Source: CAWKGV01 sp963849305
Lineage (GTDB): Bacteria > Pseudomonadota > Alphaproteobacteria > Acetobacterales > Acetobacteraceae
Reading direction: 5' to 3'
DNA length: 64,000 nucleotides
NCBI GenBank assembly: GCA_963849305.1
Contig: CAWKGV010000006.1
Location: 372,001-436,000, forward strand
In this document: positions 40,972 to 47,990 of the stretch, in pieces
Layout: each line of letters opens with the position of its first letter
How positions within the stretch are numbered: position 1 is the first letter of the stretch
Program-made: the position numbers and the translations under genes
Notes under the pieces: model-generated
Databases searched by the model: none
Told to the model about the DNA's origin: nothing
What the model saw: the letters and a program-made list of their open reading frames with translations, nothing else

Positions 40972-40981
40972 GGAGGTGGCG

Positions 40982-42022
40982 ATGGCGAGCTTCCGGGTCG
41001 GTCTTACCCGCGACATGCTTGATGCGGACCAGGAGCCGACATTCGGACGCGCGCCGCTCGCGCTGCTCGAACGCGACCCACGCATAGAATGGGAATTCCT
41101 GCCCGAGCCGCTGACCGAGATCGGCCCGCGCCATCTCGCGCACTATGACGCGCTCTATCTCAATGCGCCGCGGGTGAGCCGCGCGAGCTTTCCTGCCGAC
41201 GGGCTGCGCACGCGGATCATCGCCCGGCACGGGGTCGGCTACGATTCCGTCGATGTCGCGGCCTGCACCGAAGGCGGCGTGATCCTCACCATCCAGCCGG
41301 ACGGCGTGCGCCGGCCGGTCGCGGTCGCGGCGCTCACTTATGTGTTCGCCCTGGCGCAGCAGTTGCTGATCAAGGACCGCCTGACGCGTGCGGGCCGCTG
41401 GGCCGCTAAAGTCGACCACATGGGCGTCGGACTGACCGGCCGCACGCTTGGGCTGATCGGCGCGGGCAATATCGGACGCGAGATCATCCGCCTGGCTCGC
41501 CCGTTCGGGTTCACCATACTCGCCGACGATCCCTATGTGGACCCGTCGGCGATCAGCGGCGAGGGCGCGAGGCCAGTCGATCTGGGAACGGTGCTGCGCG
41601 AATCCGACTTCCTTATCGTCATCTGCCAGTTGACCGACGAGACCCACCACCTGATCGGTGCGGCGGAACTCGCGCTGATGAAGCGCACGGCGTATCTGGT
41701 CAATGTCGCGCGTGGTCCGATCGTTGACGAGACGGCGCTCGTGGCGGCACTGCGCGAGGGCCGCATCGCCGGTGCCGGGCTCGACGTGTTCGAGCAGGAG
41801 CCGGTCGATCGCGCGAACGCGCTGCTCACGATGGACAACGTCATCGTCACGCCGCATGCGCTGTGCTGGACCGACCAGTGCTTCAGCGGGCTTGCCGAGA
41901 GCGGACTGTCCGGCATCCTCGCCGCGCTGTCCGGCCGGCCGCCAAACGGTGTGGTAAACCCGGCGGTGCTCGACCATGAGCAGCTCAAGGACTGGCTGGC
42001 CGCCAACGCCGGGTCCAGCTGA
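40982..42022 (+). CDS. D-isomer-specific 2-hydroxyacid dehydrogenase
   Basis: NAD(P)-dependent reductase of 346 residues. The nucleotide-binding motif is LIGAGNIGREIIRLA. The catalytic Arg, Glu and His are in NVARGPIVDE, DVFEQEP and VTPHALCWTD. GGGAGG sits 5 bases before ATG 40982, so the GTG two codons upstream is unlikely to be used. It could reduce the 2-oxoacid or semialdehyde released by the upstream aldolase. It is 32 bases ahead of the binding protein. Confidence 0.9.
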   Translation: MASFRVGLTRDMLDADQEPTFGRAPLALLERDPRIEWEFLPEPLTEIGPRHLAHYDALYLNAPRVSRASFPADGLRTRIIARHGVGYDSVDVAACTEGGVILTIQPDGVRRPVAVAALTYVFALAQQLLIKDRLTRAGRWAAKVDHMGVGLTGRTLGLIGAGNIGREIIRLARPFGFTILADDPYVDPSAISGEGARPVDLGTVLRESDFLIVICQLTDETHHLIGAAELALMKRTAYLVNVARGPIVDETALVAALREGRIAGAGLDVFEQEPVDRANALLTMDNVIVTPHALCWTDQCFSGLAESGLSGILAALSGRPPNGVVNPAVLDHEQLKDWLAANAGSS

Positions 42023-42054
42023 GCACGACAACGAACGACCAGGGAGGAAGCTCG

Positions 42055-43707
42055 ATGCACAAGGGGACGCCCGAGCAGGATCGCGAAGCCGCGCTGTCGC
42101 GCGAGCTGGATGCCTGGCTGCGCGGCGACCGCTCGCGCCGGCACGTGCTTGCCGGGTTGCTTGGGCTCGGCGCGGCGGCAGGAACTGGCCTCCTTGTCCC
42201 CGGCCGGGCGGACGCCGCGGTTGAGCTTGCCCCCGCCGACACGCCGCTTGGCAAGGCGCAGGCCGATGCCATGGCCGCTTCCACCAAGGGGCCGCAGTCC
42301 GGGTCGGCATACCGTGCGGTGGCCGCCGCAGCCGGGAAATTCAAGAATGTCTCGCTCGCGCTGACCTACGAAGCCGGTTTGCAGGCGCTGGAACCGCGCA
42401 ACTACTCCGGCCCGCTCTGGGAGCAGCTTACCGGGATGCGCTACAGCGTGGTCGAACTCGCGCATCCCGATCTCTATTCCAAGCCGATCATCGAACATAT
42501 CGCGCGCTCGGGTGCCTATGACGTGCTCGACATCGAGCCGGCCTGGATTCCATCGCTCGCCGATGGTGGCGTGATCGCGCCGATCGACGACTTCGTCGCC
42601 AAGTACATGAATCGGGCCGACCTCGAGGACTACCACCCGCTCTACAAGTTCCTGCCGATCTACAAGGGCAAGCGGTGGGGATTATTCGACGACGGGGACC
42701 AGCTGGCACTCTACTATCGCACGGACGTGTTCGGCGACGCCAAGCTCAAGGCCGCCTACGAGGCCAAGCACAAGCAGCCGTTCCGGGTGCCGGCCACGTG
42801 GGACGAATACGAACAGGTGGCGCAGTTCATCACCGACCAACTGGCGCCCAAGGTGTACGGTGCCGTTGAATTCCGCAAGTTCGGCAGCCCGGGAAACCAG
42901 TTCGCCTTCCTGCAGGAGTTCCGCGCCAACGGCGGCGTGCTCTTCGATCCCAAGACGATGAAGGCGCAGCTCGCCTCCCCGGCAGGGATCGCGACCCTCA
43001 AGCAAATGGTGGCAGCGAACAACGCCTCGGTGCCCGGCAACAACGACCTTGATGCCGTGGCCGCCTGGGCGGCATGGCTGCAAGGTAAGGCAGCGATGCT
43101 CTATTCCTGGCCGCCCACCGGACGGATGAGCGAGAACTACTCGCAGCGCGCCAAGGCGGTCAACTTCGTGCCGGCTTCCTCGATCGCCGGCAAGGTGGGC
43201 TATGCGATCATGCCGGGCAAGTACGGCGAGATGGCTTCCGGCTTCGTACGGGCACTGAGCGCGGATTCCGCCAACCCCGAAGCCGCTTACCTGTTCATGC
43301 AGTGGCAGACCTCGCCGCCCGTGTCCCTGGTGCGGGTGATGCTCCCGTACACCCTGCGCGACCCGTACCGGCTGTCGCAATACACTTCGCCGCTCTATCG
43401 CGCGCTCTGGCCGACGGCGAAGGACTATCTGCTTACCCTGTCAAACGCCTCCAATTACGGCGTGGTCGATATGATCATGCCGGGCTGGCAGGACTACGCC
43501 CTGACGCTCGACCGCATGTGCACCTCGGTCTGGGCCGGTCAGGAGCCCAAGGCCGCGCTGGAAGGGGCTGCCACCGAATGGGACGCCACGACCGCGAAGA
43601 TCGGCCTAGAGGCCCAGCGCGCCGCCTATCAGGAGTTCCTCAAGGTGCCGGGCTCCTATCCCGATCACACGATCGCGGCGATGGGGCTCGCCGTGCATCT
43701 GAGCTGA
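42055..43707 (+). CDS. Sugar-type ABC transporter substrate-binding protein
   Basis: Extracellular solute-binding protein of the family 1 type, 550 residues. A Tat-like export signal follows a ~25-residue charged N-terminus (DRSRRHVLAGLLGLGAAAGTG). Family parts include DVLDIEPAWIPSLADGGVIAPIDDF, ALYYRTDVF, VPATWDEYEQVAQFIT and AAMLYSWPPTG. The ATG at 42055 follows AGGGAGGAAGC. A 170-base gap with a REP-like repeat separates it from the permease genes. Confidence 0.9.
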   Translation: MHKGTPEQDREAALSRELDAWLRGDRSRRHVLAGLLGLGAAAGTGLLVPGRADAAVELAPADTPLGKAQADAMAASTKGPQSGSAYRAVAAAAGKFKNVSLALTYEAGLQALEPRNYSGPLWEQLTGMRYSVVELAHPDLYSKPIIEHIARSGAYDVLDIEPAWIPSLADGGVIAPIDDFVAKYMNRADLEDYHPLYKFLPIYKGKRWGLFDDGDQLALYYRTDVFGDAKLKAAYEAKHKQPFRVPATWDEYEQVAQFITDQLAPKVYGAVEFRKFGSPGNQFAFLQEFRANGGVLFDPKTMKAQLASPAGIATLKQMVAANNASVPGNNDLDAVAAWAAWLQGKAAMLYSWPPTGRMSENYSQRAKAVNFVPASSIAGKVGYAIMPGKYGEMASGFVRALSADSANPEAAYLFMQWQTSPPVSLVRVMLPYTLRDPYRLSQYTSPLYRALWPTAKDYLLTLSNASNYGVVDMIMPGWQDYALTLDRMCTSVWAGQEPKAALEGAATEWDATTAKIGLEAQRAAYQEFLKVPGSYPDHTIAAMGLAVHLS

Positions 43708-43751
43708 GCGTCGCAAAGCATCGCCGTCATAGCAACGGATGTAATTCATGA

Positions 43752-43876
43752 CACCTGCATTCCCTACCGTCATCCGGCTTACTTTGGTGCCACCGGCGAG
43801 AAAATCGTCGATGGTCGGCCTCCGCCGACCATGACGACGAGAGGTCGAAACTAAGGCGCGTTGGTATCATAGCCAC
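43752..43876. repeat. REP-like intergenic repeat, copy 1
   Basis: Contains the hairpin ATGGTCGGCCTCCGCCGACCAT flanked by CCGTCATC, a GGTGC..GGCGAGAA segment and ATGACGACGAGAGG, ending CTAAGGCGCGTTGGTATCAT (hairpin 43811-43832). The same order of elements recurs at 47833-47956. It sits between the binding-protein and permease genes, where it could also attenuate transcription or protect mRNA. Confidence 0.75.
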
Positions 43877-43877
43877 G

Positions 43878-44825
43878 ATGAGCACCGGCAGCGGCATCGG
43901 CGCCAAGCCTATGTCGCCCCGCGCGAGACCCGGGGTGGCGGGGCAACTCGCGCGCTGGAGCGACCGGCACATCAAATGGCTGCTGGTGGCGCCGGCGATC
44001 GCGCTGATCCTGGCGCTCACCGTCTATCCGCTCGGCTATTCGGTGTGGGTCGCCTTCGTCAATTACGACTTCCTGATCCCTGGTCATGCCTTTGTCGGCC
44101 TGCGCAACTTCGCGCTGGTGCTCAACGACCCAGTGGCGCGCCATTCGATCATCGTCACGGCGGTTTTCACCGCGGCCGATGTCGGGCTTGAATTTCTGCT
44201 GGGTCTCGCGCTCGCGCTGGCGCTGGAAAAAACCTTCCGAGGGCGCGGCGTGCTGATGTCGATCTTCGTCGTGCCGCTGTTCGTCGCGCCGGTGATCGTC
44301 GGCCAGTTCTGGGCGCTGCTGCTGCAGCGTCCATTCGGGCCGGTCGACTACATCCTGAGCCAGATCCTTCGCCATCCGGTGACGATTAGCTGGCTTACGG
44401 AATTCCCTTGGGACTTCATCGGCATCATCCTCGCCGATATCTGGCAGTGGACGTCGTTCATCCTGGTGATCCTACTCGCGGGACTTGCCGGCATACCGCC
44501 CGAGCTGCATGAGGCGGCGGAGATCGACGGCGCCGGCGGCTGGCAGGGGTTCTGGTTCATCACCCTGCCGCAGCTGGCGCCTATGATCCTGCTCGCCATC
44601 ACCTTCCGCCTGCTTGATGCGGTAAAGCTGTTCGACACGATCTTCATGATGACGGGCGGTGGGCCGGGCACCAGCACCTATACCGCCTCGTACTACCTCT
44701 ACCAGACTGGCTTTCAGCAGTTCCATCTCTCGGAGGCGACCGCCGGGAGTTGGCTGTTCCTGATCCTGATTTCGGCCGCGATCTTCCTGCTGGTGCGCCG
44801 CCTGCTCGTGGTCGAGGCGGCGTGA
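43878..44825 (+). CDS. Sugar ABC transporter permease, MalF/UgpA-like
   Basis: Inner-membrane permease, 315 residues, six predicted helices after a ~30-residue cytoplasmic start. The EAA loop is HEAAEIDGAGGWQGFWFITLPQLAP, the contact point for an ABC ATPase. The TGA overlaps the ATG of the next permease. No ABC ATPase is encoded in the operon. Confidence 0.92.
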   Translation: MSTGSGIGAKPMSPRARPGVAGQLARWSDRHIKWLLVAPAIALILALTVYPLGYSVWVAFVNYDFLIPGHAFVGLRNFALVLNDPVARHSIIVTAVFTAADVGLEFLLGLALALALEKTFRGRGVLMSIFVVPLFVAPVIVGQFWALLLQRPFGPVDYILSQILRHPVTISWLTEFPWDFIGIILADIWQWTSFILVILLAGLAGIPPELHEAAEIDGAGGWQGFWFITLPQLAPMILLAITFRLLDAVKLFDTIFMMTGGGPGTSTYTASYYLYQTGFQQFHLSEATAGSWLFLILISAAIFLLVRRLLVVEAA

Positions 44826-45679
44826 TGGCTACCGCACCGGCCAGGCGCGGGCTCTGGTTTCGCTGGCGCCGCTTCGGCATCGGCCGTTCGTTGCTGCTGG
44901 CGGGCTTCCTGCTGTTCGTGCTGTTCCCGCTTTATTGGGTGGTGGTCACCTCGATCAAGCCGAGCAGCGACTACCTCGCGATCCCGCCAGTGTGGTTCCC
45001 CGCGCAGCCGACGATCACGCATTACGTCGCGGCGCTGTTCGCCTATCGCGGCCTGGCCGGCCTGCTGAACAGCCTGATCGTCGCTTCGGCCACCACCGTG
45101 GCCTCAACCGTGCTCGGCACCTGCATGGGCTACAGCATGGTGCGGTTCGACACCGGCGGGCGCGATCTCGCCTTCTGGGTGTTGTCGCAACGTTTCCTGC
45201 CGCCGATCGCGGTGGTACTGCCGATTTTCCTATTATATCGCAGCTACGGGCTCTACGACACGCGGCTCGGCCTCGTGCTGATCTACACGATGATGACGCT
45301 GCCACTGTCCGTGTGGATGATGTACGCCTATTTCCGCCAGGTACCGCGCGCGCTCGAAGAGGCGGCGCTGGTGGACGGTTGCGGCTGGTGGCAGGCGTTC
45401 TGGCGCATTGCCGTGCCGCTCGCCATGCCCGGCATTATCGCGACCGGCGCCTTCGCCTTCATCGCGGTCTGGACTGAGTTCTTTTTTGCGCTCAATCTGA
45501 CCAGCCGCAATGCCTTCACGCTGCCCACCGTGTTCCGCTCGTTCCTGAGTTTCCAGGGGGCGCAGTATGGGGAATCGAGCGCCCTCGCGGTCACCTCGCT
45601 CGTCCCCTCGATCGTACTGGGGATGCTGGTGCAGCGGCATCTGGTGCGCGGCCTGACGCTCGGGGCGGTGCGCGGATGA
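44825..45679 (+). CDS. Sugar ABC transporter permease, MalG/UgpE-like
   Basis: Second inner-membrane permease, 284 residues. It has an N-terminal LLLAGFLLFVLFPLYWVVVTSIK helix (typical of MalG-like proteins) and the EAA loop EEAALVDGCGWWQAFWRIAVPLAMPG. Start overlaps the previous stop, and the lactonase-like gene starts 4 bases before this one ends, so all three are co-translated. Confidence 0.92.
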   Translation: MATAPARRGLWFRWRRFGIGRSLLLAGFLLFVLFPLYWVVVTSIKPSSDYLAIPPVWFPAQPTITHYVAALFAYRGLAGLLNSLIVASATTVASTVLGTCMGYSMVRFDTGGRDLAFWVLSQRFLPPIAVVLPIFLLYRSYGLYDTRLGLVLIYTMMTLPLSVWMMYAYFRQVPRALEEAALVDGCGWWQAFWRIAVPLAMPGIIATGAFAFIAVWTEFFFALNLTSRNAFTLPTVFRSFLSFQGAQYGESSALAVTSLVPSIVLGMLVQRHLVRGLTLGAVRG

Positions 45680-47541
45680 GCGGTGTGGGCATCACCGCGC
45701 CGGACCTCGCCGTGCGCCTGTTCGGCGCGGCCCGCGCGGCGCCCGTGGGCACGGACGTCATCGCCGGCCGCCTGTCGTTCCGGCTTGAGGGCCTCGCCCT
45801 GCGCTGGCTCCGGTGGGACGGGATCGAGTTCTTGCGCGGCATCGCGTTCGTGGTTCGGGACCGCGACTGGGGAACCTATGCACCGGAGGTGACGCTCGAG
45901 GCCGAGGAGCGCGGGACCGACAAGACGGCGCTCCGCCTCGCCGCGCACATCGCGCAGAGGCAGGCGACGCTTGCCTGCCGCGTCAGCGTGATGGCCGATG
46001 CGACCGGTCTCACGGTATCCGGCACCGCGACCGCGCGCGGCCGCTTCACCACCAACCGTGCCGGCTTCGTCGTGCTGCATCCGGCTGCCTGCGCGGGCCG
46101 GACGGTGCGCGTCGCGCACACGGATGGCAGCACGAGCGCCGGGCGCTTCCCCTCGCTCATCAGCCCGCATCAACCATTCTTCGATATCGCGGCGATCGAG
46201 CACGAGGCGCTGACGGGGGTTTCCGTGCATGTCGCCTTCTCGGGCGAAGCGTTCGAGATGGAGGACCAGCGCAACTGGTCGGACGCCTCGTTCAAGACGT
46301 ACAGCCGACCGCTCGCGCGGCCCTATCCGTACGCGATCGATGATGGCGAGACGGTGGCGCAGAGCGTGCGCGTTGCGGTTCATGGCACACTGGCGGCCGG
46401 GCAGCGCAGCCGCCGGCGCCATGCGCCGCGGATCGAGGTGACGGACGGGCCGCCCGTCCGGCTGCCGCGCCTCGGCATTGGCGGTCAGCCCGGGGAGTTC
46501 CAAGGGAGTGCCGCGCAGCTCGCCCGGCTCGCCGCGCTGCGCCCGGCGCTGCTGCTGGCGGAGTTCCGGGCGACGGTGCCCGATTCGGCGGCGCTGGCCG
46601 GCTACAGGGCCGCCCTAGAGGCGACCGGCGCGAAAGCCGCCGTGATGCTGCGGCCCGACCCGACGGGCGGCTTGGCCCCGGCTCTGGATGCCCTGGCGCT
46701 CGCCGGAATCCGGCCGGCCGAACTCGCGCTGGCTAACGCCGATGAGGCGGCGGTTCGGTTGGCGCGCCGGGCGCTGCCCGCGGCGCGGATCGGGGCCGGC
46801 ACCGATGCTTTCTTCGCGGAGTTCAACCGCGCCCCACCGCCGTCCGCCGGTTTCGTGTTTTGGACCGTGACGCCGACGGTGCATGCGACGGATGATGCCT
46901 CGGTGATGGAGACGCTCCCGGCACTCGCCCATCAGGCGGCGACAGCCCGCGCCCGACATCCCGGGACCGCGCTCTGGTGCGGGCCGGTGACGCTGCGCAT
47001 GCGCTTCAACCCGAACGCCGCCGCCGCGTCGCCGCCCACCCCGGATGTCGCGCCCACCGACATGGACGCGCGCCAGCGCGGGCTGTTCGGCGCCTGCTTC
47101 ACGCTCGGCCAGATCGCCGCGTGGTCGGCCGCCGGGTTGGAGACGCTGGTGCTGCACGCGCCGTTCGGCCCAAGTGGGCTGATTCACGCGCGCGCCAAAT
47201 TCCCGCAGCCCTGGTACGACGCGCTGACCGAAGGCGCGGTCTATCCCGTGTGGCAGGTGATGGCTGGGCTCGCCGGGCAGTCGGGCGCCGCGCTCCGCAC
47301 AATGCGCAACGATGCGCCGGAGCATGTCGTGGCGCTGGCGACGGCGGACGCGCTCTGGGTGGGCAATCTCGGTACCGACGCCATCGAGATCGCGTTGCCG
47401 GGGACGCGGGCGCGCGTGCTCGATGCCGACAGTTTCGCCGAGGCCGCGACCGAGCCGGACGAATTCTGGATCCGCGGTACGAAGCCGCTTGCCAGCGGAT
47501 TGCTACGGCTCGGCGCGTATGCCGTGGGGCGGGTGACTTAG
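45676..47541 (+). CDS. apnL: D-apionate lactonase-like protein
   Basis: 621 residues with the length and signature strings I associate with D-apionate lactonase (ApnL), which opens D-apionolactone in catabolism of the plant branched sugar D-apiose. Seen are DWGTYAPEV near 75, NRAGFVVLHP near 130, FPSLISPHQPFFDI near 160 and EMEDQRNWSDASFKTYSRPL near 195 (N-terminal domain), then a TIM-barrel-like middle and a small C-terminal domain. Recognition is from memory, not a search. It overlaps the MalG-like permease by 4 bases and ends the operon. Transport genes plus aldolase and hydroxyacid dehydrogenase fit sugar-acid catabolism. Another glycoside-hydrolase-like role is the main alternative. Confidence 0.65.
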   Translation: MSGVGITAPDLAVRLFGAARAAPVGTDVIAGRLSFRLEGLALRWLRWDGIEFLRGIAFVVRDRDWGTYAPEVTLEAEERGTDKTALRLAAHIAQRQATLACRVSVMADATGLTVSGTATARGRFTTNRAGFVVLHPAACAGRTVRVAHTDGSTSAGRFPSLISPHQPFFDIAAIEHEALTGVSVHVAFSGEAFEMEDQRNWSDASFKTYSRPLARPYPYAIDDGETVAQSVRVAVHGTLAAGQRSRRRHAPRIEVTDGPPVRLPRLGIGGQPGEFQGSAAQLARLAALRPALLLAEFRATVPDSAALAGYRAALEATGAKAAVMLRPDPTGGLAPALDALALAGIRPAELALANADEAAVRLARRALPAARIGAGTDAFFAEFNRAPPPSAGFVFWTVTPTVHATDDASVMETLPALAHQAATARARHPGTALWCGPVTLRMRFNPNAAAASPPTPDVAPTDMDARQRGLFGACFTLGQIAAWSAAGLETLVLHAPFGPSGLIHARAKFPQPWYDALTEGAVYPVWQVMAGLAGQSGAALRTMRNDAPEHVVALATADALWVGNLGTDAIEIALPGTRARVLDADSFAEAATEPDEFWIRGTKPLASGLLRLGAYAVGRVT

Positions 47542-47667
47542 CAGCTCACTGAAAAAGCCACCTCAACAACGCGCTCTCAGAGGTTGCCGCCCATGGCGCA
47601 ATCGGGGGTACTTCCGGTGCACAGGGTCCCGATTATATGACATCAATGCCCCTTATGTTAGTTCTGA

Positions 47668-47785
47668 CTTCTCCTGGTCATGGTCGGCGAAGGCCGACCA
47701 TCCACGACTTCGCTGGGGCCGAAGCAAGTCGTGGATCCTCGGCATTTGCCGAGGATGACGATAGGAGGCAGAGGTCACCAATTAC
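47668..47785. repeat. REP-like intergenic repeat, copy 2 (inverted, rearranged)
   Basis: Carries CATGGTCGGCGAAGGCCGACCAT, a CCACGACTTCG/CGAAGCAAGTCGTGG inverted repeat and the hairpin CCTCGGCATTTGCCGAGG before ATGACG. Elements match copies 1 and 3, partly in inverse order. The following TTATACCAACGC (about 47810-47822) is the inverted form of the GCGTTGGTAT that ends copy 1. Confidence 0.7.
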
Positions 47786-47832
47786 GTCCCATGGTATTAT
47801 ATATACCTATTATACCAACGCTTGTTACTAAT

Positions 47833-47956
47833 GATTCCTGCCCCTTACCGTCATCCTCGGCGAATGCCGGCTTGCTTCGGTGCGGGCGAGAAGACGTGGA
47901 TGGTCGGCCTTCGCCGACCATGACGACGAGAGGGCGGGGACTAAGCACTTTGGTAT
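47833..47956. repeat. REP-like intergenic repeat, copy 3
   Basis: Reads CTTACCGTCATCCTCGGCG, then GCTTCGGTGCGGGCGAGAAG, the hairpin TGGTCGGCCTTCGCCGACCA, ATGACGACGAGAGG and CTAAGCACTTTGGTAT. It aligns over nearly its full length with copy 1 at 43752-43876, which lacks ~12 bases of the left arm. Confidence 0.75.
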
Positions 47957-47990
47957 GAGCGCGAGTTCCAGCTATTTTGCCGCGTGGCGT

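Larger units (their letters stand above)
47542..47990. other. Intergenic region with two REP-like repeats
   Basis: The gap between the convergent lactonase-like and GGDEF-EAL genes contains no supported gene. It holds two repeat copies (listed separately) separated by an AT-rich stretch near 47800-47820, unusual for this GC-rich window. Confidence 0.6.
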
